The notes below the pieces were generated by a model. The model was given only the letters and a program-made list of their open reading frames with translations, searched no databases and was not told where the DNA came from. Position numbers and translations under genes: made by a program. A DNA stretch of 50,519 nt from Boseongicola sp. H5 (GTDB taxonomy: Bacteria > Pseudomonadota > Alphaproteobacteria > Rhodobacterales > Rhodobacteraceae). Location: the NCBI GenBank assembly GCA_020622165.1, contig JACNMN010000018.1, positions 1 to 50,519 of the forward strand, written 5' to 3'. The number at the start of each line of letters is the position of its first letter. The stretch's first letter is position 1. Positions 1 through 8,121 of the stretch are shown here, piece after piece.

Positions 1-1
1 T

Positions 2-190
2 CGCGTTCGCTCAGTGAGCAAAAGGGTTTCGGCAATCCATGCCGGAAAGGAGCGCTTCAAACTGTCAAAAGGTGGATCCTTCCTGTGCCACAACAGTTAC
101 TGCTTTCGTTACAGAATTGCCGCGAGAGGTGGTACTTCGCCAGATACTTCAACATCCCACCAAGGGTTTCGCCTGACTTACCGGGTTTAG
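2..190 (+). CDS. Formylglycine-generating enzyme (sulfatase-modifying factor) family protein, C-terminal end only
   Basis: This is the 3' end of a gene that begins before the window: 62 codons in frame 2, ending at TAG 188-190. It keeps the C-terminal signature of the formylglycine-generating enzyme (FGE/SUMF1) family: [11 protein letters not shown], then YRIAAR, a PD-ST-S stretch and GFR. The two cysteines in CHNSYC match in spacing the copper-binding catalytic pair of aerobic FGEs, which convert a Cys in type I sulfatases to formylglycine. Many FGE-fold proteins lack this pair, so a true sulfatase maturase is plausible; the missing upstream part would be needed to judge. No sulfatase gene lies in the window. 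Confidence 0.72.
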   Translation, partial: RVRSVSKRVSAIHAGKERFKLSKGGSFLCHNSYCFRYRIAARGGTSPDTSTSHQGFRLTYRV

Positions 191-1029
191 ATGCTGCCGC
201 TCCGTCCTTGCGGTAGGTAGAGACAGTCCTCTTAACTGGCAGCTTTTGCCGATCGCGATTGCGTTCAACTTTTGTAGCTTTAGCCTCCAGGTTCCGCGAC
301 CTGATGACTGCCAGAAGATGCTCGCAAAGACGGTTACGATAATGGGACCCATTATGGTCATACCTAACAAGCCTTTACGGATCGTCCAGTGATGGATGGT
401 AGCGATTCTGGCGTGATTTCAATGGATTGTGTGATGTCGTGTGCAGCACATGTTCATGTTTCGGTCGCGCGATCTCGTGCTTCGTCGTGGGCATATCGGT
501 CGGAGGGCAGAGATTGATCCGTTCAGAGCTTCTGAGTGTTCAGCGGGGACGCGCAATTGACGATGGCCTGTTCGCAGGGCACTTAGGTCGTACTGAACGC
601 AGCCGTCCGAAGCGGGTACCATGAAGGTGCACATTGCGGGGCGAAATAGCCGGTTAGCGTTACGCTCCAGGCGCCTTGGACGACCTGAATTTGAGAATCT
701 CCGGCCCTTAAATCGCGGAATTTGGGTTCGCCGAAGCGGCCCTTGGTGCAAGGCGCAGCGCATTGTGCACCCACGTCACGGCAGAGCTTTCCGAACGGGT
801 CGAGGCTCTCCACTTCAAGGAGCGTTTGCGCTGGAGATCTGGAAGCGATTTGTACCGAACGTCAGAAGGCAGGTTTCGTGGTTACCCGATCGCATGAAAC
901 AGAAAAGAAATGCGAATTCGCCAGAATTCGGTGAGAGCTGTTACCAAAAAAACCTGCGTGCAATCAACGCGCAGGCGGACTGGGCGGACGAAGCTGCTTT
1001 GCGGCAATGCCCACAAGTGGAGTGCAAAA
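191..1029. other. Gene-poor stretch with only implausible short frames
   Basis: About 840 bases separate the FGE-type gene from the stop of the convergent enoyl-CoA hydratase. Short frames of 60-160 codons exist on both strands, but none shows a recognisable domain or a convincing ribosome binding site, and they overlap each other. The one structured element I see is a 91-base segment at 410-500 that recurs, diverged, at 16589-16679. The stretch may be decayed mobile or intergenic repeat DNA; that is inference. Confidence 0.5.
410..500. repeat. Diverged dispersed repeat, copy A
   Basis: This segment aligns without gaps to 16589-16679. By hand count about 64 of 91 positions agree, with fully conserved blocks such as GTCGTGTGCAGC and TTCATGTTTCG. 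Read on the minus strand, one frame gives KHEHVLHTT here and KHEYKLHTT in copy B, so the shared sequence may once have coded the end of a protein. Neither copy lies in an intact gene. Confidence 0.5.
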
Positions 1030-1806
1030 TTACTTGCCAAAAAACCGTGGTTTTTGGCGCGCGCGGAATGCATCGACGCCCGCCCGGCAGTCGCTGGAGT
1101 TGAATGCGCGATCTATGAGGTCCATTGCGCCTTTTATCGCGGCATCTTCGGGAAGCTCGGCGGCCAGGCGAAGCGCAGACTTTGCAAGGTTCTGGCTCAG
1201 CGGGCCTTGGGCAATGCGCGTGGCAATCTCTTCTGCCTTCTCCGTAAGCTGGTCGTCCGGAACGACACGATTGACAAGCCCCCAGGACAGGGCATTTTCG
1301 GACTTGATCGGATCGCCTAGAACGGTCATTTCCAGCGCACGGGCATAGCCGACCCGGCGCTGAACTCTCACGGTGCCGCCACTACCCGGAAAAACGCCGA
1401 GTTTGACTTCCGGTAGTGCGAAGCGCGCCGACTCGGCGGCGACGATGATGTCGCAACACACAGCCAGTTCCAGCCCGCCCCCGAAGGCCAAACCCTGTAC
1501 GGCCGCGACTGTCGGGGTTCGGAAATTGGCCAGCTGCGTATACATTGCGTTTTCGCGCGCCAGCTTTTTCTCGATAACGGCACCGGGCGCCATATAGTCA
1601 TCGAATTCCTTGATGTCGGAGCCGGCACAGAACGCTTTGTTGCCCGATCCGGTCACCAGAAGCCCGCGCACGGAAGGGTCCGTTCCAAGCTGCGCCAAGA
1701 GGTCCGACAACTCTTGCGTCATCTCGAGGCTTACGAGGTTCAACGGTGGGGCGTTCAGCGTCACGATGGCCAAGCCTTCGGTCTGCCGATATGAGATCGT
1801 CTTCAT
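1030..1806 (-). CDS. Enoyl-CoA hydratase/isomerase (crotonase) family protein
   Basis: 258 aa, the usual size of a single-domain crotonase. Both acidic residues of the canonical hydratase site are present: the Glu in GGGLE and the Glu in LPE before LGVFPGSGGT; the oxyanion-hole region AFCAGSDI is also visible. It would hydrate a trans-2-enoyl-CoA in the cytoplasm. It is the downstream partner of the CoA-transferase gene, with a 4-base ATGA overlap at 1803-1806, so the two are translationally coupled. The last codons contain a short inverted repeat (CCAAAAACC/GGTTTTTTGG) that could help end transcription. The acyl substrate is unknown. Confidence 0.88.
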   Translation of the reverse strand: MKTISYRQTEGLAIVTLNAPPLNLVSLEMTQELSDLLAQLGTDPSVRGLLVTGSGNKAFCAGSDIKEFDDYMAPGAVIEKKLARENAMYTQLANFRTPTVAAVQGLAFGGGLELAVCCDIIVAAESARFALPEVKLGVFPGSGGTVRVQRRVGYARALEMTVLGDPIKSENALSWGLVNRVVPDDQLTEKAEEIATRIAQGPLSQNLAKSALRLAAELPEDAAIKGAMDLIDRAFNSSDCRAGVDAFRARQKPRFFGK

Positions 1807-3410
1807 CGATCAGCCCCTTCACTCGCATCCCGTCCGCGAGCCAGAAACGCCTCTCTCCAGCCCATCGCGCCTTCGTTGAACACTCGCGCATCCATTGTCT
1901 TTATCTGATCGGCGACGGCAACCTCGAACCCTATCTGCTGCCGGACGTCCCGGTCCAGATCAACGCCAGGCGCGATTTCGGTCAGCATAAGGCCGTCGGC
2001 CCCAAGGCGGAAAACCGCGCGGTCCGTGATGTAGGTGATATCCTGCCCGCGGGCCCGCGCCGCATCGCCGGAAAACGTGATTTGTTCAACATCTTGCACG
2101 AATTTGTGGACTCGCCCCTCACTGGCGATCTTCATGCCCCCCGCTTCGGGGTGGATATCCAGGCCCCCGGTTGTCAATGTGCCGGAAAACGTCACCTTGC
2201 GCGTCCCTTGCGAGATATTGATGAACCCGCCCGGCCCGGTGATGTGCTTGCCGTAGCGGGAGACATTGACGTTGCCGTGCCGATCCACCTGAGCGAACGA
2301 CAGAAACGCCATGTCGAGGCCGCCACCATCGTAGAAATCGAACTGGCTCGGCTGATCAATCATCGCAGCATAGTTCACACCGGTTCCGAAATCCTTTCCT
2401 AGTGCTGGGGCGCCGCCGAACAAGCCTTGCTCGACAGTCAGGCAGATGCGGTCCAGGAACCCTTCTTCGGCTGCGATGGAGGTAATGCCGATCGACACGC
2501 CGAAGCCGATATTGACCACAGCATCGGGAAAAAGCTCCATCGCAGCGCGCCGGGCGATGATCTTGCGGACATCGTGGGGCAACGCATTGATGTCACGCGT
2601 GGGCACCTTCAGGGCACCGGCGTAGCCCGGGTTATAGCCCGTCTGGTAGGTCTGCATCTGATCGGGAACGACGACGATATTATCGACAAGCACCCCCGGC
2701 ACCTTGACTGCCTTGGGGTGAAGCGTGCCGGTTTGCGCCATGCGCTTGACCTGACAGATGACACGCCCGCCATTCCGGCGCGCTGCGCAAGCCATTGCGA
2801 AGACCTCTCCGAAAATGGCTTCATCCTCCAGCGTGATGTTTCCGGCTTCATCGGCCGTACTGCCGCGGATGACGGCGACATCGATCTTAGGGGCGGCATA
2901 GAACAGACATTCGCGTCCGCCCACCTGTACGACTTCCACCAGGTCTTGGGTGGTTCGCGTGCTTTGTTTGCCACCGGAAAGTCGCGGATCGACGAATGTG
3001 CCCAATCCGATTTCTGTTACCAGACCCGGGCGCCCGGCCGCCGCTTCCCGCATCAGTTGGGACAGCACGCCCTGTGGCAGGGTGTAGGCCTCGATCTCGT
3101 TTGCGACGGCCTGTGCAGCGATAGGCGGGCAGTTGTTGAACCCGGCGCTGATCACGCGTCGTGCGAGGCCGGGCAGGGCGAGGCGGCCAAAGCCCGTGCT
3201 ATCCCAATCCCCGAGCGAAACGACACTTCCCAAACACAGATCGCGTGGTGCGCCGGTGTCCTGAAACCTTTCGGCAAGGGCGATGATGACAGCCTCGGGG
3301 ACAAGGTGGCCACCGCCGGAGCCGGAAAAGAACACGGACTGTCCTGGCGCGATCAGGTCGGCTGCGGCTCGGGCGCTGAGGTGCTTGTCGGGGTAGGGCC
3401 ATTCGGTCAT
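1803..3410 (-). CDS. Acyl-CoA:carboxylate CoA-transferase (propionate CoA-transferase-like, family I)
   Basis: 535 aa. Both halves of a family I CoA-transferase are fused in one chain, as in propionate/acetoacetate-type enzymes. The N-terminal half has the FSGSGGGHLVPEAVI glycine loop; the C-terminal half has TVEQGLFGGAP, whose Glu (about residue 327) is the expected glutamyl-CoA nucleophile. I chose ATG 3410 because AGGAAGG lies 9 bases upstream; an in-frame ATG at 3443 has no such site and falls near the putative operator. It probably activates an imported carboxylate using an acyl-CoA donor, feeding the overlapping enoyl-CoA hydratase. It is transcribed divergently from the MarR-type gene. 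Confidence 0.88.
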   Translation of the reverse strand: MTEWPYPDKHLSARAAADLIAPGQSVFFSGSGGGHLVPEAVIIALAERFQDTGAPRDLCLGSVVSLGDWDSTGFGRLALPGLARRVISAGFNNCPPIAAQAVANEIEAYTLPQGVLSQLMREAAAGRPGLVTEIGLGTFVDPRLSGGKQSTRTTQDLVEVVQVGGRECLFYAAPKIDVAVIRGSTADEAGNITLEDEAIFGEVFAMACAARRNGGRVICQVKRMAQTGTLHPKAVKVPGVLVDNIVVVPDQMQTYQTGYNPGYAGALKVPTRDINALPHDVRKIIARRAAMELFPDAVVNIGFGVSIGITSIAAEEGFLDRICLTVEQGLFGGAPALGKDFGTGVNYAAMIDQPSQFDFYDGGGLDMAFLSFAQVDRHGNVNVSRYGKHITGPGGFINISQGTRKVTFSGTLTTGGLDIHPEAGGMKIASEGRVHKFVQDVEQITFSGDAARARGQDITYITDRAVFRLGADGLMLTEIAPGVDLDRDVRQQIGFEVAVADQIKTMDARVFNEGAMGWREAFLARGRDASEGADR

Positions 3411-3465
3411 TGGGTCGTGCCTTCCTGTAGCATCATCCGGCATTGTCCAGAGACCGAACTGAATG

Positions 3466-3479
3466 TACAGTACACTGAA
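3466..3479. promoter_or_regulatory. Putative MarR-type operator, divergent CoA-transferase/marR control region
   Basis: On the minus strand this 14-mer reads TTCAGTGTACTGTA. The same word, with one or two changes, occurs twice in tandem at 4857-4884, between the SDR and the importer operon. The core CAGTRTACTG is palindromic. A plausible rightward promoter TTGTCC (3443-3448), 17 bases, TACAGT (3466-3471) would place the site on the -10 element, fitting repression. Assignment to the adjacent MarR protein is inference. Confidence 0.6.
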
Positions 3480-3510
3480 CGGTTATCATAGATCAGGCTC
3501 GGCATTTCCG

Positions 3511-4029
3511 ATGAAATCTCCAAGTGAACGCCTTTCCGGCACCGGCGCAATCTCGGTAGGTGCGCTTGATCTGCACGAAATGCCGGGCCACCTGATCCGC
3601 CGACTTCAGCAGATCGCGGTGTCGATCTGGCTTGATGAAACGGCGGATTGCGATGTTCGCCCGGTACAGTTCGCGGCGATGGCGGCAATTCGCGCTTTTC
3701 CGGGCAACGACCAGATGGACCTGTCGCGCATTATCGGCTTTGACCGAAGCACCATTCAGGATGTCGTCATTCGACTGGAAAAACGAGGCTTCATCGAACG
3801 CAGGACGGATCCGTCCGACAAGCGTCGGCGCATCTTGTTTATCACCGATGCGGGCAACGCGATGATGGACCGTATGGACGTGCCCAACCTTGCGGCGCAG
3901 GGGCGTATCCTCGAGCCGCTGACAGATGAGGAGCGGGAGGTTTTCATGGCCCTCCTGACACGCTTGGTGCAGGTGAACAACCGCTTCAGCCGCGCGCCGT
4001 TTCAGGCTCAGAACGAGGCTGCCGAATAA
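3511..4029 (+). CDS. MarR family winged-helix transcriptional regulator
   Basis: 172 aa from ATG 3511. A longer in-frame reading from ATG 3463 would put the start inside the putative operator, so I prefer the shorter form. The winged helix covers about residues 50-115: a recognition-helix region with SRIIGFDRSTIQDVVIRLEKRGFIERR and a basic wing DPSDKRRR. MarR proteins are dimeric repressors released by small, often aromatic or acyl-CoA, ligands. It sits between two leftward genes and upstream of the rightward importer operon; the shared 14-bp motif in both control regions marks it as the likely local regulator of island I. Convergent with the SDR gene, 10 bases away. Confidence 0.88.
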   Translation: MKSPSERLSGTGAISVGALDLHEMPGHLIRRLQQIAVSIWLDETADCDVRPVQFAAMAAIRAFPGNDQMDLSRIIGFDRSTIQDVVIRLEKRGFIERRTDPSDKRRRILFITDAGNAMMDRMDVPNLAAQGRILEPLTDEEREVFMALLTRLVQVNNRFSRAPFQAQNEAAE

Positions 4030-4039
4030 GCCATGCATC

Positions 4040-4786
4040 TCAACGACCGCCGCCGACATCGAGGATCGCACCGGTAACGTAGCTGGCGGCGTCCGAAAGC
4101 AGCCATATGACCGCTTCGGCAATCTCTTCCGGTTGGGCCGCGCGTTTCATCGGTATCTGCGGCGCCACGCGTTTGATTCGATCCGTATCGCCGTTCGTCA
4201 CGAACATCGTGGTGTCTGTCAGGCCGGGCCGCACTGCGTTGACCCGTATCCCCTTGTCGGCGACTTCGGTGGCAAGGCCACGGGTCATCACCTCGATGGC
4301 GCCTTTGCTCGATGCGTAATGCACATACTCAAAAGGTGCGCCGAACTTCGTCACGACGGATGAGACATTCACGATGACGCCGCCCTCACCATCGCGGTCG
4401 GACGCCATCCGCCGAACTGCCTCGCGCGCATAAACGAAGTAGCCAAAAACGTTAGTTTCGAAAACCAGGCGCAGATCATCGTGGTCAAGGTCCGCAAAGC
4501 TGGTGCATGGGCCCAGTATGCCTGCATTGTTGACCAGGGCGCGGATCGGGCCAAGCTGGTCCCGGGCATCGTCGAAAACACGCGTGGCGGTGTCGGGGTC
4601 GGCCACGTCCACCTGGTGTACGATCGCCTTGCGGCCGATGTCATGGCAATCCCGCAGCACCGCTTGGGCGCTGTCGATATCTGATTGGCAGGTGATGCAA
4701 ACGTCGAAGCCGCGCGCAGCGCCCATCCGGGCGATGGCCGCTCCGATCCCGCGTGATCCGCCGGTGACAATCAAGGTGCCGGGCAT
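4040..4786 (-). CDS. Short-chain dehydrogenase/reductase (FabG-like SDR)
   Basis: 248 aa, classical SDR length. Visible motifs are the cofactor loop TGGSRGIG near residues 8-15, NNAG near 87, the catalytic Ser in NVSS, and YASSK carrying the Tyr and Lys of the YxxxK pair, followed by RVNAVRPG. The ending VTGAILDVGGGR is typical of the FabG-like group. It would oxidise or reduce a hydroxy/keto substrate with NAD(P). A strong ribosome binding site (GGGAGGGG) precedes the ATG. It is transcribed leftward from the control region it shares with the Liv-type operon and the tandem 14-bp motif, so it is probably co-regulated with that operon. Confidence 0.9.
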   Translation of the reverse strand: MPGTLIVTGGSRGIGAAIARMGAARGFDVCITCQSDIDSAQAVLRDCHDIGRKAIVHQVDVADPDTATRVFDDARDQLGPIRALVNNAGILGPCTSFADLDHDDLRLVFETNVFGYFVYAREAVRRMASDRDGEGGVIVNVSSVVTKFGAPFEYVHYASSKGAIEVMTRGLATEVADKGIRVNAVRPGLTDTTMFVTNGDTDRIKRVAPQIPMKRAAQPEEIAEAVIWLLSDAASYVTGAILDVGGGR

Positions 4787-4839
4787 CTTCCCCTCCCTTT
4801 TCCTAAGGTCTTCGTTTTGTTGTTGTTTGCAGAACGAAC

Positions 4840-4884
4840 TTGATCTGGTAGATATGTTCAGTATACTGTAATCAGTGTACTGTA
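4840..4884. promoter_or_regulatory. Divergent promoter with tandem putative MarR operators
   Basis: Two 14-mers lie back to back: TTCAGTATACTGTA (4857-4870) and ATCAGTGTACTGTA (4871-4884). They match the single site at 3466-3479. A rightward sigma-70-like promoter can be drawn as TTGATC (4840-4845), 16 bases, TATACT (4862-4867), with the -10 inside the first operator. Because TATACT sits in a palindrome, a leftward -10 for the SDR gene falls on the same bases. Occupancy would block both directions. Confidence 0.6.
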
Positions 4885-4960
4885 AAGTGATCGCCGAGAG
4901 ACGAACGAGCGAAACGACGGCCGAAAGCTGGCCCCGATCCGGGGTCGAAAGGGAGGAACA

Positions 4961-6178
4961 ATGACTGGATGCAAAGCATGCATGGCTGCGGCATTTGTCG
5001 CAGGTGTTTTCGGAGCCTCGGCGGTATCCGCCGACGCCATCAGAATCGGCGTGATGCTACCCATGACTGGCGGGCTCGCGCAGTCTGGCCTCGACGCCCG
5101 AAACGGGTTCGAGCTGTACTGGAATCAGGTCGGCAACGAGGCGGGCGGGCGAGAGGTGGAAATCATCGTCGCTGACACCGTCTGCAACCCCGACAATGCG
5201 ATCAACGCCGCCCGGCGCCTGGCGTTCAACGACGAGGTGGATTTCCTTGTCGGCCCGCTTTGCGGCCACGAAGGCCCCGCCGTCGCACAAGTCAGCGGGG
5301 AAACGGGTGTGCCCCTACTGCTGGTGCCCGCGGCAGCCGACAGCCAGACCAAGTGGGATCGCATCCCGACGGTTATCCGTACGGGTTTCTCGTCCAGCCA
5401 GGACGCGCATCCTTTCGGCGAGTACCTCTACAATGAGCTTGGCCTGCGCAACGTGACCTTCCTGGGTCAGGACTACTCTTACGGGCAGGAAAAAACTCTG
5501 GGCGCCGTCGCAACGTTCGAGGCTTTGGGTGGGACCGTCGATGAAATTCTCTGGGCGCCGCTTTCCACCACCGATTACGCGCCTTTCCTCGCGTCGATAC
5601 CGCAGGGCACCGAGGCTGTGGTTCCAGTGGTTGTCGGCGTGCACCGGAACCGGTTCATCGAAACATGGTTCGATTTCGGATATGATCGACAGTTCGACCT
5701 GATCGGGCTGAATCTGCTTCAGGCCGACGCGCTCGTGGACATGGACGACCGTGTCGTCGGCCTGATTTCAGTTGCACAGAACTATTCGCAGGGCATCGAT
5801 ACGCCGGAGAACCAAGCCTTCATGGATGCCTATGTGGAGGCCTACGGGATGATCCCGTCCTACTTTGCGGAGATGATGTTTTCGACCGCGATGTGGGCGC
5901 ATGAAGCGATCGACAGTATCGACGGTAATGTCGAGGATCGCGACGTGTTCCTGCAGGCGGTACGCGATACCGAGATCGTCGGGCCGCGTGGGCCGCTTCG
6001 CCTGGACGACTACGACAATCCGATCCAGACCACCTATATCTCGCGGGTGGAGCGGGTCGATCACCCGACGCTCGGGTCGGTTTTGATGAACGTTCCGGTA
6101 GCATCTTTCCCGGACGTGTCGCAGTTCTGGACATGGACCCCGGAAGAGTTTCTGGAGCGCGGTCCCTATACAAGATAA
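4961..6178 (+). CDS. Periplasmic substrate-binding protein of a branched-chain amino acid-type ABC importer
   Basis: 405 aa. An N-terminal signal sequence ends around VSA/DA near residue 25, and the mature chain opens with IRIGVMLPMTGGLAQSG, the characteristic start of type I binding proteins of the Liv/Peripla_BP_6 family. GPLCGHEGPAVAQV and the later GQDYSYGQEK fit the two-lobe fold. A GGAGG box 5 bases before ATG supports the start. It is the first gene of the operon that continues with livHMGF, so it captures the substrate in the periplasm. Liv-type systems also take up aromatic acids, amides and other small carboxylates; the downstream catabolic genes argue for something other than leucine. 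Confidence 0.9.
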   Translation: MTGCKACMAAAFVAGVFGASAVSADAIRIGVMLPMTGGLAQSGLDARNGFELYWNQVGNEAGGREVEIIVADTVCNPDNAINAARRLAFNDEVDFLVGPLCGHEGPAVAQVSGETGVPLLLVPAAADSQTKWDRIPTVIRTGFSSSQDAHPFGEYLYNELGLRNVTFLGQDYSYGQEKTLGAVATFEALGGTVDEILWAPLSTTDYAPFLASIPQGTEAVVPVVVGVHRNRFIETWFDFGYDRQFDLIGLNLLQADALVDMDDRVVGLISVAQNYSQGIDTPENQAFMDAYVEAYGMIPSYFAEMMFSTAMWAHEAIDSIDGNVEDRDVFLQAVRDTEIVGPRGPLRLDDYDNPIQTTYISRVERVDHPTLGSVLMNVPVASFPDVSQFWTWTPEEFLERGPYTR

Positions 6179-6193
6179 CGACCCAACCCCTGA

Positions 6194-6228
6194 CGGATGC
6201 GGCGTGCTCAGAAGGCCGGTCGCATCCG
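6194..6228 (+). terminator. Hairpin between binding-protein and permease genes (possible RNA processing or attenuation signal)
   Basis: CGGATGCG (6194-6201) and CGCATCCG (6221-6228) can pair around a 19-base loop in the 81-base gap between the binding-protein gene and livH. No T-run follows, so it is more likely a stabilising stem-loop than a full terminator. Equivalent positions in the other two importers of the window also carry hairpins. Confidence 0.35.
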
Positions 6229-6259
6229 GACCACCATTCCTCTAACACCACGGTTCGCC

Positions 6260-7120
6260 ATGACCCCTGTCGTTCTGCAATTGCTGAACGGATTGTCCTT
6301 CGCGGCACTTCTGTTCCTCCTCTCCAGCGGGTTCACGCTGACCTTCGGATTGGCGCGCGTCGTCAACATGGCGCATGGCGCGTATTATCTGCTGGGCGGC
6401 TACATCGGGCTGACGGTGATTGGCCTGACCGGCAGCTTTGTCATCGGCGTCCTGGCGGGTGGGGTTGCGATCGCGCTGTTAAACGCGGTGATCGACCGGT
6501 TCCTGATCCGGCGCACGGTTGGGCAACCCCTGATGCAGGTGTTACTGACGATCGGTCTTGTCTACGTGATCGCCGAGGTGGCGCTGCTGATCTGGGGCGG
6601 GAACCCGATCCGTGTGCCGACCCCTGACTGGGCCCGTGGGCCCATCGAGTTGCCGGGCGGCATCTTCTATCCGCGTTACCGCTTTTTGTTGATTGTTTTA
6701 GGCGCGGTTGTCGCCATAGGCCTGTGGGCGTTCTACCGGCTGACCCCGATCGGCGCCGTCGTGCGTGCCGGCGTTGATGACCGGGAAATGGTTTCTGCCA
6801 TCGGGATCGATATCGGGCTGTTGTTCGCATTGGTTTTCGCGTTGGCGGCATTTCTTGCCGGGGCGTCCGGCGTGCTTGGCGGGGCCTTCCTGACACTCTA
6901 CCCGCACGCCGAGTGGGATACCCTGATCCTGGCGCTTGTCGTGGTGATCGTCGGCGGCCTTGGCAGTCTTGAAGGCGCAATGGCCGGAAGCCTGATCGTG
7001 GGCCTGATCGATGCATTCGGCCGGTGGCTCTATCCCGAAGCGGCCGCGTTCCTGATGTTCGGTCCGATGGCCCTGCTGCTTCTGGTGCGCCCGCAGGGCC
7101 TGTTCGGGCGGGCCCACTGA
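6260..7120 (+). CDS. livH: Branched-chain amino acid-type ABC transporter permease LivH
   Basis: 286 aa, very hydrophobic, with about eight membrane segments. The N-terminal region LSSGFTLTFGLARVVNMAHGAYYLLGGYIG is the LivH hallmark, and the C-terminal part has VVVIVGGLGSLEGAMAGSLIVG, the cytoplasmic coupling region of the BPD_transp_2 family. I use ATG 6260; an upstream in-frame ATG at 6197 lies inside the intergenic hairpin. It forms the inner-membrane channel with LivM. The stop overlaps the livM start as TGATG. Confidence 0.9.
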   Translation: MTPVVLQLLNGLSFAALLFLLSSGFTLTFGLARVVNMAHGAYYLLGGYIGLTVIGLTGSFVIGVLAGGVAIALLNAVIDRFLIRRTVGQPLMQVLLTIGLVYVIAEVALLIWGGNPIRVPTPDWARGPIELPGGIFYPRYRFLLIVLGAVVAIGLWAFYRLTPIGAVVRAGVDDREMVSAIGIDIGLLFALVFALAAFLAGASGVLGGAFLTLYPHAEWDTLILALVVVIVGGLGSLEGAMAGSLIVGLIDAFGRWLYPEAAAFLMFGPMALLLLVRPQGLFGRAH

Positions 7121-8121
7121 TGTCTATGGCACGCGCCCTTCGCATGTTTGGAACTATTGCGCTGGTATTGGCTGGCGTCATCCTTCTGATCACGCCCTAT
7201 GCGGGCAACCCGTTCTGGACCGGCCTGATGGCGCAGATCCTGATCTTCGGCCTGCTGGCGCTGTCGGTCGATCTTCTAATGCGGCACACCGGGTTATTTC
7301 CCATGTGTAACGGCGCGTTTTTTGCGGTCGCCGCGTATACCGTTGCCATGCTGGAGGTGAACTATGGCGTGGCCAGTCCCTTTGCCGCTTTGGCGGGGAT
7401 TGCGTCGGCCGGGGTGACGGGCATGGTATTCGGGGTCAGTGTGCGCGCCAGTGGGGTGTACTTCATCCTGGTGACCCTCGCCTTGGGTCAGTTGGTCTGG
7501 GGCGTCTCGGTGCAGTGGACATGGCTGACCGGCGGTGACAACGGCATCACCAATGTTCCATACCCCAGCCTTGGCGACATGCGCATCGGCAGCCTGACGC
7601 AGATGTACTATTTCGTGGCTTTCGTCGTCATCTTTTTCACGCTGCTTTATCGGCAGGTCATCCGATCGCCCTTCGGGCTTTCGCTGAATGGCATTCGCGA
7701 CTCCGAAAGCCGGATGACCGCGCTCGGCTTCAATGTGACAGTGCGCAAATACGTGGCCTTCGTGATCTCCAGCCTCTTCGCGGGTGTTGCGGGCGTGCTT
7801 TACGCCTATACGGTCCAGTTCGTGTCGCCCGCGGCCTCTTCACTTCTGATTTCGGTCGAGGCTGCGCTCATGCCGATCCTCGGTGGGCCCGGAACCGTCT
7901 TCGGCGCCTTTATCGGTGCGGTGATTATCATCGGCATCCGCAATGTCGTCTCCGGTTTTCTGTCCGGATGGCCCATCGTCATGGGGCTAGTGTTCATCAT
8001 CGTGGTGCTGTTCGCGCCCAAGGGTATTTTGGGCATCTTCAACGATCTCCTCCGCCGCAGCGACAGGCGCGACCAGGCGGCGGACGCCGCGCGCAAGGAT
8101 GTCCGGGAGGCGGAGCAATGA
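7120..8121 (+). CDS. livM: Branched-chain amino acid-type ABC transporter permease LivM
   Basis: 333 aa from the ATG that overlaps the livH stop. Hydrophobic segments fill most of the chain. The family motif FGVSVRASGVYFILVTLALGQ and the coupling region GALGFN-type segment (TALGFNVTVRKYVAF) followed by GGPGTVFGAFIGA are visible. The last 25 residues are a charged cytoplasmic tail rich in Arg, Asp and Glu. It pairs with LivH. The stop overlaps the livG start as ATGA. Confidence 0.9.
   Translation: MSMARALRMFGTIALVLAGVILLITPYAGNPFWTGLMAQILIFGLLALSVDLLMRHTGLFPMCNGAFFAVAAYTVAMLEVNYGVASPFAALAGIASAGVTGMVFGVSVRASGVYFILVTLALGQLVWGVSVQWTWLTGGDNGITNVPYPSLGDMRIGSLTQMYYFVAFVVIFFTLLYRQVIRSPFGLSLNGIRDSESRMTALGFNVTVRKYVAFVISSLFAGVAGVLYAYTVQFVSPAASSLLISVEAALMPILGGPGTVFGAFIGAVIIIGIRNVVSGFLSGWPIVMGLVFIIVVLFAPKGILGIFNDLLRRSDRRDQAADAARKDVREAEQ

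Noticed and set aside
1036-1063. Inverted repeat GCCAAAAA/TTTTTGGC as a terminator
   Set aside because: It is formed by the last codons of the enoyl-CoA hydratase and has no clear T-run after it; kept only as a remark in that entry.
2427-3491. 354-codon plus-strand frame antisense to the CoA-transferase
   Set aside because: It lies almost wholly opposite a gene with full family motifs and shows no recognisable domain.
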